Source of the DNA: Clostridia bacterium | GTDB taxonomy: Bacteria > Bacillota > Clostridia > Christensenellales > UBA1242 | Reading direction: 5' to 3' | Length of the DNA stretch: 64,000 bases | Assembly: GCA_900753315.1 (NCBI GenBank) | Contig: CAADYP010000010.1 | Span: forward strand, 35,678-99,677 | Part shown: one piece after another, positions 52,139 to 60,657 of the stretch | Layout of the letters: each line of letters begins with the position of its first letter | Position numbering within the stretch: position 1 is the first letter of the stretch | Notes under the pieces: generated by a model | What the model was told of the DNA's origin: nothing | Seen by the model: only the letters and a program-made list of their open reading frames with translations | Databases searched by the model: none | Position numbers and translations under genes: made by a program

Positions 52139-55100
52139 TATGTTCTTGCTCCCTCTGTCATACGCAGTGAAAATCTCACACCATAACAATTTTTAAGCCA
52201 TGCTGACTTTTGAATTCCACCATTGATAACTGAAATTCCATTGTTCAAGCTTACGCCAAGTTGTCTAGTCCAATAATTGCAATAGCTATCATCATCAATA
52301 CCCAAAATGAATGAGACCATATCACTTGCTTTTGCTCTAAGGTCAGTTATTGCACTGTTGTTGATGTCTTCAACTGTAGCAATATTGATGCTTGAAACAG
52401 TCTCTGTCGTGTGTTTTACTTTTTCTTGCTGTCCAGCTTCTCCAAAGTAATAGCTTTTTTCACTAGAACTTGCTGCATATTTTGGTGCATCATCTGTCAA
52501 GGTTTCGCCATTTTTTGTGTAAATTTCAGCGAAATTCTTTGCCATATCACTGTCACTAAATTTCCAACCTTCAGTTGTCTTTTCAGTCGTTATTGCACCA
52601 ACCCAAAGAATTTTGTCACTAACTGTCATAAAATTGGTTGCACCAGTTGCATCTTTCCATATTCCAGGATAATCTGTCGCTGAAACCCCATATTCGCCCA
52701 CGCGCCATCTTATTGCCTCAACTTTAAACCACTTTGTTGTGCTACCCTTTATGACTTTTGCATATTTGTTTCCACTGTAAGTGTAAATCGGAATCGTTTG
52801 AGTAACACCATCTCCGTCAAGATATTTTAAATTTTGGTATAAGCTCAAACTTCCACTTGAAGCAGAATTCAAAGTTGCATTCAAACTGTCACCAACATAA
52901 CTTTGTGGGAAATAACCATCTTCAAAATAAAAGTATTTCTCTTTGCTGTCATATTTCATACTGTTTGATGATGCCTGTTTTTTTATGAAGACATATAAAT
53001 AACTATTGTCTTTTTTACTTGATGGAGTATATGAAAATGTTGAAGTTTGCATGGTAGATGTTGGATACACCGAACTTGACGATGTGATATCTCCACTAAT
53101 AGAAGAATTAGTCATTGTATAGTTAATAAATTGATATTCGCTATTTGGATAAAATGTAAAAGTAAATGTTCTTCCAACCAAGCCATACAAAAAACCAGTA
53201 GGATATGGAGATTTTTCTTCTGTTGTTGGTGTCGGAGTTCCATCAACATCATGATAATATGAAATAGTCCACTTTTCTAACGCAAGTTTAATCAAATCAT
53301 AACTCATTTTATAAATACCCGTTCCATCTTCATCAACATATAAGTTATAATGCAAAACAAAATCATTATCTACAGTCCATATAGCATATAGCGTAATACT
53401 TTTGTTTGCTGTGAATGTATAAGTTGTATTTTTACCAGTATAACTCCCCATAACTTCTGTCGGATCTGTACTCCAGCATCTAAACTTATACCCACTTTTA
53501 ATTGCAGATAAAGTTGTAAACTTCCCATTCTCCTTAACTTTTTGTGATGTCACACTTCCAGATATGTTTCCACCATTTGCATCATATGTAACAATATAAT
53601 AATCTTTCCACCATGCATAAACTGTCATATCACTTTGAATATTTGTCAAATTTGCTTCTACATATTCACTTCGACTAGTGCTCCACCCATAAATATAAGA
53701 GTTCTCATCTAATTCAAATGCTGGTGGCGACGAAATAGAATCTCCCTTTGAAATATTTAGTACATATTCGGTTTTTGATTTATAAGTGCCACCATTTCCA
53801 TCAAAAGTAACAGAAATAGAAGATTTCCCCTCTGATTCAAGGTAAAAAACAATGTCATCAACAATAATTCCATCTGAAAAATAAACATTGAAAAACTGTG
53901 ACAAACTTGCATTCCCAGAGTTGACAATCATCCATGCATCAGTATCATTATATGCAAAATAAGATCCATCACCAGAAGTCTCATACTCATATACATCATT
54001 AAGAGTTGGCTCAAAAAGGTTGTTAAACCTTCTTACTGAATAATATTCACTACTTCCACCATATCTACTACAAATTGCATTTTCATTATCATAAAACTCA
54101 ATTTTACATCTAGCTCTAGTTGACTCCCATTTAAGGCAAGGATAACCAAAATCTCCAGCAATTGCTCCACCAGCTGACATTGGATTGCTATACCAATATT
54201 TCCCACCCATTATCCAGCAATTTAAGCTTTCTTCCTTGCCAAAGTTGCCACCGCCAACACTTTGCGAATAAAAATCTTGCCATGCCCCTAATTGTTCTGC
54301 TTTGTATGAGGTTGTCCAATCAATGCTAGAATAAAGCCCATCTTCCATTTGTCTATGCCATTGATCCGTGCCATAGTCATCACCTACTGCAGGATACTCT
54401 TCATTAGAAATTTCATATAATTCACCAATCCTAAATAATGACATAGTATCATCGTTATCTTCACTTTTAAAATACAAAGTTTGACCATCTGTGTGTCCAA
54501 CGAAAGCCCCCACATAACCTTGTCCACTCAGCTGAGTTTTTAAAGATCCAAACCTTCCTTGCACAAATGATGCCTCTGTGAAACTATTAAAAATTGATTG
54601 GTCTAGCCTTATTTCACCTGTAAGATAGCCAACTATACCACCAACATTTTCTCCACCACTTATATCATAATAAACAGAATAACAATACCAAATTGTTGTA
54701 ACATTTGTTTTTCCAAGCATTCCACCAACATTTGACCATTGTCCATTACTCAAAGCTATATATATTCTAGAATAACATAAATGCAATCCACTTGTCGCGC
54801 CTCCATCATTAGCATCAAAATAGCCAAAGATACCACCACAGCAAGAGCCCGATGAAACATTTGCCTCTGATATTATGTAACTACGAGAATAACAACCTCT
54901 AATGGCATACCCGTCTTCCTCTCCAGGAATTTCAGTATAATCTGGTCCAACATAGCCTATAGTACTCTCCCCAAAATTCACGTAACCATATCCAGTATTA
55001 GACCCAACAAGACCACCGACATAACATATTTTGTTTTCTGCATCTTGCAAATTAAAATAAATGTTAAATTCTGATCCAACATTTACAAATGAAGTGCTTA

Positions 55101-55797
55101 TTGCTTGACCAGCAAGACCTCCAACATACCAAGTCTCTGGAAACCAACTCGTCAAATCAAACCCATATTTCTCTGCTATTGATGACATATCACTATTTCT
55201 TGCGACCAACACATCACCAGAGACTTTTAAGTCACTGACTGCACAATTTTCCATCAAGCCAAACATCCCTACGCCATTATAATAAGGACAGTCATTAGAA
55301 AAATATTCATATAAAGCATTCTCATCCATATTATTTTCTTCGGCAGTACTTATAAGAAAAGTATAATCAAATAAAACTGTTACATTAAATATCTCAAAGC
55401 CATTTCCAATAATCGTCAGCCCACTAACATCTATTGTTTTCCAAAGGTATCCAGACATATCGATATTATCTGTCAATTCAATAGTTTCTAAATTTCCACT
55501 ACCTCCCCAAAGGACATCTGCAAGCTCTGCTGCTGTTGATACTTGTGCTTCTGGGTTTGAATTTCCATTTCTATGACTTGACCAGAAAAGATTCTCAATA
55601 GGTGTCGTTTCAGATTCTTCACTTGCAGTATATTGCCAATTTTCATAATACCTTGTATATTTACCATCAAATTCAGATCCGTCGATGCTTGAGCTTTTTG
55701 ATGGCCTATTTATTACAGCATAAATAAGTCCACCACCCACAAAAACAGCAAGAGTAATAAAGACAACAAAAATAGAATTGAAAACCTTGTTTCTCAT
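52138..55797 (-). CDS. Large surface protein with GLUG-like and InlB-type repeats
   Basis: A 1219-residue protein from the ATG at 55797 (MRNKVFNSIF). One N-terminal helix (IFVVFITLAVFVGGGLIYAV) anchors or exports it. Residues about 65-450 contain several GG-(I/L)-x-G repeats (YVGGLAGQ, YVGGLVGSNTG, NVGGMLGKT, NVGGIVGYLTG) of the GLUG type. Around residues 660-810 are two InlB-type segments (VTFDGNGGTYKSKTE, VTYDANGGNISG). The end has the module YWTRQLGV then YGVRFSLRMTEG, shared by two other loci here. It probably acts in adhesion. There is no Shine-Dalgarno sequence before the start. Confidence 0.7.
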   Translation of the reverse strand: MRNKVFNSIFVVFITLAVFVGGGLIYAVINRPSKSSSIDGSEFDGKYTRYYENWQYTASEESETTPIENLFWSSHRNGNSNPEAQVSTAAELADVLWGGSGNLETIELTDNIDMSGYLWKTIDVSGLTIIGNGFEIFNVTVLFDYTFLISTAEENNMDENALYEYFSNDCPYYNGVGMFGLMENCAVSDLKVSGDVLVARNSDMSSIAEKYGFDLTSWFPETWYVGGLAGQAISTSFVNVGSEFNIYFNLQDAENKICYVGGLVGSNTGYGYVNFGESTIGYVGPDYTEIPGEEDGYAIRGCYSRSYIISEANVSSGSCCGGIFGYFDANDGGATSGLHLCYSRIYIALSNGQWSNVGGMLGKTNVTTIWYCYSVYYDISGGENVGGIVGYLTGEIRLDQSIFNSFTEASFVQGRFGSLKTQLSGQGYVGAFVGHTDGQTLYFKSEDNDDTMSLFRIGELYEISNEEYPAVGDDYGTDQWHRQMEDGLYSSIDWTTSYKAEQLGAWQDFYSQSVGGGNFGKEESLNCWIMGGKYWYSNPMSAGGAIAGDFGYPCLKWESTRARCKIEFYDNENAICSRYGGSSEYYSVRRFNNLFEPTLNDVYEYETSGDGSYFAYNDTDAWMIVNSGNASLSQFFNVYFSDGIIVDDIVFYLESEGKSSISVTFDGNGGTYKSKTEYVLNISKGDSISSPPAFELDENSYIYGWSTSRSEYVEANLTNIQSDMTVYAWWKDYYIVTYDANGGNISGSVTSQKVKENGKFTTLSAIKSGYKFRCWSTDPTEVMGSYTGKNTTYTFTANKSITLYAIWTVDNDFVLHYNLYVDEDGTGIYKMSYDLIKLALEKWTISYYHDVDGTPTPTTEEKSPYPTGFLYGLVGRTFTFTFYPNSEYQFINYTMTNSSISGDITSSSSVYPTSTMQTSTFSYTPSSKKDNSYLYVFIKKQASSNSMKYDSKEKYFYFEDGYFPQSYVGDSLNATLNSASSGSLSLYQNLKYLDGDGVTQTIPIYTYSGNKYAKVIKGSTTKWFKVEAIRWRVGEYGVSATDYPGIWKDATGATNFMTVSDKILWVGAITTEKTTEGWKFSDSDMAKNFAEIYTKNGETLTDDAPKYAASSSEKSYYFGEAGQQEKVKHTTETVSSINIATVEDINNSAITDLRAKASDMVSFILGIDDDSYCNYWTRQLGVSLNNGISVINGGIQKSAWLKNCYGVRFSLRMTEGART

Positions 55798-55803
55798 AAA
55801 AAT

Positions 55804-55832
55804 ATTATATATATAAATTATGGCAAATACAA
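55804..55832 (-). promoter_or_regulatory. Promoter abutting the surface-protein start (leaderless candidate)
   Basis: TATAAT at 55809-55804 with TTGTAT 17 bases upstream. The -10 box ends six bases before the ATG. Confidence 0.4.
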
Positions 55833-55948
55833 ACAATTTTTACAAAAAAAATAATGTTTTTAGACTGTTTTTTCTAAAATATATAAACATAAAAAAAGAA
55901 AATGCATTTTAAATGCACTTCCTTGATTTGTTATTATTTTATAATTTC

Positions 55949-57583
55949 CTATTCGAGAGAAACGAGATAATAGTAAACTGGTTGTCCCCCCATTGCTACT
56001 GTTACTTCGCAATCAGGATATTTTTCAGCCAAACTTGCTTGCAATTCGTTTGCATCATCTTCTCTAATGTCTTCACCATAGAAGAGAGTGATGTTCATAA
56101 CAGAATCATCAAACATAGCTTCAATCAACTTTTCAGTTGTTTCATTTACCAAATTACCTTTTGCCAAAATAGCTTTGTTGTCAAGTCCAATAATTTCACC
56201 TTTTGACAAATCAAATCCGTCAACATGAGTATCACGAACAGCATATGTTACAGAGCCAGAACGAACACTCTTAATAGCTTCAAGCATAGCATTTTTATTC
56301 TCTTCAACTGAAGCATCAGGATTAAAAGCAATCGCAGCAGCAATACCTTCTGGAACACTCTTTGTTGGAATGATAATCAAGTTTTTGTTTGTTACATCAT
56401 TTGCTTGTTCTGCAGCAAGCACAATGTTTTTGTTGTTAGGGAAAACAAAGACGTTTCTTGCAGGAACTTTATCAGCAGCAGTAGCAATATCTTCTGCACT
56501 TGGGTTCATTGTTTGTCCACCAACAATAATCTCATCAACAGTGAGTTCTTTGAAAATTTGAGCAAGACCATCACCAGGAGCAACTGCAATCATGCCAAGT
56601 TCTTTTGATTCTTCAACCGCTTGAGCTTTCTTTTTGAGTTCACGGTTTTGTTCTCTCATATTTTCGATTTTTAAGTTGTAAAGCTCGCCAAGTTCAAGAG
56701 CATATCCAAGAGCCTTGTTTGGTTCGTTTGTGTGAACGTGCACCTTAACCAAACTCAAATCACCAATACATATAACGGAGTCACCAATTTCCATCAATTT
56801 TTCACGGAGTTTGTCGATGTCTGCTTCTGTTGTCTTTTTGAGCATATTGATAATCATATATTCTGTGCAATAACCAAATTCAATGTCTCCAAGTTGGTTT
56901 ATATCAGCGATAACATCGTCAACAGTTTGTGGCTTTGTTTCATCTTCAAAAGTGTATTCCAAATCTTCTTCGCCAGCAAGGTAACGTTGGAATCCAGTAA
57001 AGATAACCAAAATGCCGCGACCACCAGAGTCAACTACACCAGCTTTTTTCAAAACAGGCAACATTTCAGGTGTTTGTTTCAAGATTTCTTCACCAGTATC
57101 AATAACCTTTCTAAAGAAAACATCAAAGTCATCGTGTTTTTTAGCCAAAGCTACAGCATTTTCTGCCATAACACGAATTACGGTCAAAATTGTTCCTTCT
57201 TTTGGTTTTGTAACTGCTTTGTAAGCGATTGTTGCACCTTCTTGCATAGCTTTTGCAAAGTCTTTTGTAGTAATTTCTTTGCAGTTTTTAGTTACTGAAC
57301 AAAATCCCTTAAAAATTTGAGATGTAATAACACCACTATTCCCTCTTGCCCCACGAAGTGCACCTTTTGAGAATGCTTCAGATAAAGAAGCCAAATCATT
57401 GTTCATACACTTATTGATTTCGCCAACAGCTGACTTCATAGTCAAAAACATATTTGTTCCTGTGTCTCCATCAGGCACAGGAAAGACATTCAAAGAGTCA
57501 ATATATTCTTTGTTTTGTTCAAGCAAGCTGACACCCGCAAGGACCATTTTGCGGAAGGTTGCTCCGTTTATAGATTTTTGCAT
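55949..57583 (-). CDS. fakA: DAK2-domain fatty acid kinase (FakA/YloV family)
   Basis: In FakA, the DAK domain phosphorylates fatty acids delivered by FakB (DegV-type) proteins. The 544-residue protein begins MQKSINGATFRKM, has SLNVFPVPDGDTGTNMFLTM (Mg-ATP ligands) near residue 30, and the C-terminal domain typical of YloV. GAGGAG precedes the ATG at 57583; a longer start would overlap the Asp23-like gene. The pair with the Asp23-like gene and divergent rpmB is the standard Firmicute order. Confidence 0.9.
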   Translation of the reverse strand: MQKSINGATFRKMVLAGVSLLEQNKEYIDSLNVFPVPDGDTGTNMFLTMKSAVGEINKCMNNDLASLSEAFSKGALRGARGNSGVITSQIFKGFCSVTKNCKEITTKDFAKAMQEGATIAYKAVTKPKEGTILTVIRVMAENAVALAKKHDDFDVFFRKVIDTGEEILKQTPEMLPVLKKAGVVDSGGRGILVIFTGFQRYLAGEEDLEYTFEDETKPQTVDDVIADINQLGDIEFGYCTEYMIINMLKKTTEADIDKLREKLMEIGDSVICIGDLSLVKVHVHTNEPNKALGYALELGELYNLKIENMREQNRELKKKAQAVEESKELGMIAVAPGDGLAQIFKELTVDEIIVGGQTMNPSAEDIATAADKVPARNVFVFPNNKNIVLAAEQANDVTNKNLIIIPTKSVPEGIAAAIAFNPDASVEENKNAMLEAIKSVRSGSVTYAVRDTHVDGFDLSKGEIIGLDNKAILAKGNLVNETTEKLIEAMFDDSVMNITLFYGEDIREDDANELQASLAEKYPDCEVTVAMGGQPVYYYLVSLE

Positions 57584-57599
57584 TTTATGCTCCTCTAAA

Positions 57600-57950
57600 T
57601 TATACGCACACGCCAACGACGTGAATATTCACTGTATCTACAATCATACCAGTAAAATTTTCGACACTATACTTAACAGATTTTTTAAGCGATTCAGCCA
57701 CAGCGCTAATAGAGACACCGTATTTCAAAATACAGTGAATATCAATAAATATTCTATTATCAATATGACTTACAGTTATTCCTCTAGAGTAACGTTCTTT
57801 CTTAAACAACTCTCTTGCGCTGTCGTGGAAATTTTTCGCTACAAGGTCAACGACCCCATAACAATCCAAAGCAACAAAACCAGCAACAGTGCGGATTGCA
57901 TTGTCGCTGATAGAAATATTTCCATAATAATTGTTTGTATCGACAGTCAA
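57600..57950 (-). CDS. Asp23/Gls24-family (YloU-like) protein
   Basis: A 116-residue protein with the Asp23 pattern IAGFVALDCYGVVDLVAK-like start (ISDNAIRTVAGFVALDCYGVV) and VDIHCILKYGVSISAVAESLKKSVKYSVENFTGM. Members associate with the membrane and envelope stress. The best start is a TTG at 57950, eight to nine bases after GGAGGAG; no ATG with a ribosome site was found. It runs directly into fakA. Confidence 0.85.
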   Translation of the reverse strand: MTVDTNNYYGNISISDNAIRTVAGFVALDCYGVVDLVAKNFHDSARELFKKERYSRGITVSHIDNRIFIDIHCILKYGVSISAVAESLKKSVKYSVENFTGMIVDTVNIHVVGVCV

Positions 57951-57985
57951 AGGACTCCTCCATAACTAGATTATTTCGCATTTAT

Positions 57986-58014
57986 ATAATACAACAAATA
58001 AGAAAATTTGACAA
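57986..58014 (-). promoter_or_regulatory. Promoter of the asp23-like/fakA pair
   Basis: TTGTCA and TATTAT with a 17-base spacer. Confidence 0.65.
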
Positions 58015-58141
58015 GTAAAATAGTCGAAATTCACAAAAATTTTATACCAACCCATTACTTGTGCATAGATGAGCCAACAATCCAATCAAAATAAGTATAT
58101 TAATATTTAAAAATTTGTATGATAAAGTTGGCAAAAAACAG

Positions 58142-58170
58142 TTGCATTTTTGATTGTTTTGTGCTATGAT
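58142..58170 (+). promoter_or_regulatory. Promoter of rpmB
   Basis: TTGCAT and TATGAT with a 17-base spacer, 34 bases before the start codon. Confidence 0.65.
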
Positions 58171-58203
58171 TGACTCGAAAACAATTAGAAGGAGACGAGA
58201 ATA

Positions 58204-58374
58204 ATGAGTAGAGTTTGTGAAATTTGCGGAAAAGGTAAAATGGATGGCAAGACAGTAAGCCATGCCAACAACAAAGCACCTAGAAAATATGATGTTAATT
58301 TGCAAAATACAGAAATTAACGGGAAAAAAGTTAGAGCATGCACAAAATGTATCAAGACTGCAAAGAAGAAATAA
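58204..58374 (+). CDS. rpmB: 50S ribosomal protein L28
   Basis: A 56-residue protein beginning MSRVCEICGKGKMDGKTVSH and ending CTKCIKTAKKK. It has the zinc-binding form with Cys pairs CEIC and CTKC. AAGGAG lies about nine bases before the ATG. It is divergent from the asp23-like/fakA pair and too short for many ORF filters. Confidence 0.96.
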   Translation: MSRVCEICGKGKMDGKTVSHANNKAPRKYDVNLQNTEINGKKVRACTKCIKTAKKK

Positions 58375-58382
58375 TATAACAA

Positions 58383-58408
58383 AAGTCACGATTTTTCGTG
58401 ATTTTTTA
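58383..58408 (+). terminator. Terminator of rpmB
   Basis: GTCACGA and TCGTGAT arms with a T run. Confidence 0.8.
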
Positions 58409-58445
58409 TTTTCTTTTAAATAATTAAATTTTTGGATTTCCCCCA

Positions 58446-58490
58446 CCACAAAAAAAGAAAGACAAATATTGTCCTTCTTTTCTTTTTTTG
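58446..58490. terminator. Bidirectional terminator beside the relic gene
   Basis: AAAGAAAGGAC-like and GTCCTTCTTTT arms with A and T runs; serves either rpmB or the relic on the opposite strand. Confidence 0.6.
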
Positions 58491-59167
58491 TTATACTTTT
58501 GAACCTTCAGACATATGGAGTAAGAACCTTACGCCATTAAAATTTTGTAACCATTCAGATTCATACGTTCCACTACTTGTGATTAATTTGCCATTTCTCA
58601 AACTTGAACCCAACTCTCTTGTCCAATAATTACAGCTCGAATCATCATTGATCCCCATAACAAATGCAACCATGTCACTTGCTTTTGCCTTCAAATCGGT
58701 TAATGACTCTTCGATTTCTTCTTTAGTGGCAATGTTTATGCCAGACACAAATTTTGTTGTATATTTAACTTTAACTTGTTGTCCAACCTCACCAAAATAA
58801 TAAGATTTTTCACCATATGTCGCTGCATAAACAGGTTTCTCGCTAGTAAGTGCTTCTCCATTTTTGACATAAATATTTGCAAACGTTGTTGCCATTTCAC
58901 TGCTATCAAATGCCCAGCTCTCTTTTGTGTCCGTTGTCGCAACTGCACCAAACCACAAAACCCTATCACTAACAACTTTGAAATTGCTTCTACTTGTAAC
59001 ACTTCCCCAAGCAGTAGGATAAGTTGTGCTTGAAGCTCCATAGTCACTCACACGCCACCTTCTTTCGCTTCCGTTACTTTATCATTAGGCACGAATAAAA
59101 ATATGCCACCCAAACATGCTGCAATAATGAAACAAAATGTTGACAAAAACAAAAATACCTTTTTCAT
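58491..59167 (-). pseudogene. Frameshifted, truncated surface protein of the 52.1 kb family
   Basis: From an ATG at 59167 the first frame encodes a signal/membrane start (MKKVFLFLSTFCFIIAAC...) and stops after VTEAKEGGV. Shifting the frame restores SERRWRVSDYGASSTTYP and a C-terminal module (YWTRELGSSLRNG, NFNGVRFLLHMSEGSKV) that matches the end of the 1219-residue surface protein (RWRVGEYGVSATDYP, YGVRFSLRMTEG). The shift is near 59065-59080. The second frame has stop codons upstream, so neither half is whole. The large middle (GLUG and InlB parts) is missing. An inactive or phase-variable copy, size 677 bases. Confidence 0.7.
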
Positions 59168-59291
59168 ATTGTAATTACAACATGTATTAAATTTTATTGT
59201 AAATAAATATTTTATAATTCGTTTAAAAAATTACAAAATACATCAATCCTCTAAATTTTGGTTATATCTGTCTTTTTTATAAAACATTTTG

Positions 59292-59320
59292 AAAAAAGGC
59301 ACACTCCATCTAGGTGCCTT
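59292..59320 (-). terminator. Terminator behind the thioredoxin-reductase-like gene
   Basis: AAAGGCAC and GTGCCTTT arms followed by T residues on the minus strand. Confidence 0.65.
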
Positions 59321-59401
59321 TATACATATTATTCTTATATTTGATTTCTTTTCTTTTTCCATGGTATTGTTTATGCAACCACGTCTTTTTGTGTTACAAA
59401 C

Positions 59402-60277
59402 TTATGCCAACTGTCCAGCAATTGCTCCGTCATTACATGCTGTCACAATTTGCTTCAAGACACCATTTCTAACATCTCCAACGGCAAAAACACCTTTTGC
59501 ACTTGTGCGCATATGCTCATCTGTAACAATAAATCCATTCTTATCCAATTCAAGAACATTCTTAAATAAATTCGTTTTTGGACATTTTCCAAGTTCAATA
59601 AATAATGCAGAAGTTTCAATCTTTCGTGTTTCTTTCCCACTTTTTATCACAACATATTGCACAATTTCTTTTCCTTCAATTTTTTCAATCACCACATCAG
59701 AAAAAATGTCAATTTTGTCATTTTTGTTTGCCTTCGCATAATTTGATAAATCTCCACTGTCAAGAACTATAACTTTTGAACAAACATTTGCAAGCTCCAA
59801 AGCAGCTTTTACTCCACTGCCGTTTTTGCTTGCGACACAAACAGATTGACCTTTATAGAAATTGGCATCACAAACAGCACAAAAACTTACCCCTCTTCCA
59901 AAATATTCCATTTCATTTTTTCCAAGTTCCACACTTGAAAGACCTGTGGCAATTATCACACTCTTGCTTTCATATTGACACTTCTTACCAATCAAAATTT
60001 TTATGTCTTTTGAAAAATCTATCTCTTCGATTTCATCATTCAAAATTTCAACACCCAGTTGTTTGATTTGGTTTGAAAACATTTGTACAAGAGAATATCC
60101 ATCAATTTCTGCTTGTGAAGGGAAATTTTCAATTCTATTCAACGCCAAAGCCTGTCCGCCCAAAGCGAATTTTTCCACAATCGCCACATTTTTGTTTCTT
60201 CGCTTGGCATAGATGGCAGCGGACATGCCCGCAACACCACCACCAATTATCAATATATCAAAATTTTTCTTTTCCAT
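59402..60277 (-). CDS. trxB: Thioredoxin-reductase-like flavoprotein lacking NADPH signatures
   Basis: A 291-residue low-molecular-weight thioredoxin-reductase-fold enzyme. FAD motif IIGGGVAGMSAA near residue 10, redox pair CAVC at 133-136, and FAD end motif FAVGDVRNG. The central pyridine-nucleotide domain (146-175) reads SVCVASKNGSGVKAALEL instead of the usual GGGxSA, and no HRRxxxR follows, so NADPH binding is doubtful. Clostridial ferredoxin-dependent flavin thioredoxin reductases have such losses; this one may be of that type. The ATG at 60277 has no Shine-Dalgarno sequence; a promoter -10 box ends six bases upstream. Confidence 0.85.
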   Translation of the reverse strand: MEKKNFDILIIGGGVAGMSAAIYAKRRNKNVAIVEKFALGGQALALNRIENFPSQAEIDGYSLVQMFSNQIKQLGVEILNDEIEEIDFSKDIKILIGKKCQYESKSVIIATGLSSVELGKNEMEYFGRGVSFCAVCDANFYKGQSVCVASKNGSGVKAALELANVCSKVIVLDSGDLSNYAKANKNDKIDIFSDVVIEKIEGKEIVQYVVIKSGKETRKIETSALFIELGKCPKTNLFKNVLELDKNGFIVTDEHMRTSAKGVFAVGDVRNGVLKQIVTACNDGAIAGQLA

Positions 60278-60283
60278 AAATGT

Positions 60284-60313
60284 ATTATACCATACATTGT
60301 CACTTTTTGACAA
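60284..60313 (-). promoter_or_regulatory. Promoter abutting the trxB-like start codon (leaderless candidate)
   Basis: TTGTCA at 60313-60308, an 18-base spacer, an extended TGG and TATAAT at 60289-60284, then six bases and the ATG. Confidence 0.7.
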
Positions 60314-60324
60314 ATTATTTCAGA

Positions 60325-60478
60325 CAGGCACGCCTGTCTCTGTTCTCTTTTCTCACACTCGGAAATTATTACAAGGAGTGACATGCTTGCTTGCAAGGGC
60401 ATTCACGACGATGCCTAAAAATTTCAAGATACCTTTTTGTCAAAGCAAAAACATTGCATAGCAATGAAAAAACAGGCA
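60325..60478. repeat. Structured tandem repeat, lipoprotein locus, unit 1
   Basis: A 154-base unit (includes an extra CAGGCA hexamer at its right border). Core AAGGAGTGACATGC and GGCATTCACGACGATGCC identical to the tuf locus; the right-hand arms differ (AAATTTCAAGATACC, CATTGCATAGCAATG). It lies in the 380-base gap behind the lipoprotein gene at 60,658. Confidence 0.85.
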
Positions 60479-60624
60479 CAGGCACGCCTGTCTCTATTCT
60501 CTTTTTCTCAAACTCGGGAATTATTACAAGGAGTGACATGCTTGCTTGCAAGGGCATTCACGACGATGTCTAAAAATTTCAAGATACTTTTGCCACGGCA
60601 AAACATTGCATAGCAATGAAAAAA
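60479..60624. repeat. Structured tandem repeat, lipoprotein locus, unit 2
   Basis: A 146-base unit. GATGCC is changed to GATGTC, still pairing with GGCAT through a G-T pair. The small hairpin is TTTTGCCACGGCAAAA, a sequence change with the stem kept relative to unit 1. Confidence 0.85.
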
Positions 60625-60645
60625 CAGGCAAAAGCCTGTTTTTTT
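60625..60645 (-). terminator. Terminator of the 60,658-61,653 lipoprotein gene
   Basis: CAGGCAAAAGCCTG palindrome with flanking A and T runs, 13 bases after the stop codon; it occupies the same register as the palindromes in the repeat units. Confidence 0.8.
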
Positions 60646-60657
60646 TGTATCTTGAAA

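Noticed and set aside
60277..60313. An N-terminal extension of the trxB-like gene from a TTG
   Set aside because: The extra codons are the promoter -35 and -10 boxes, and thioredoxin reductases begin near the chosen ATG.
60391..60573. A 60-codon ORF crossing two repeat units
   Set aside because: It exists only because the repeat contains an open frame; it has no ribosome site of its own at its start. The 11-codon mini-ORF inside is reported separately.
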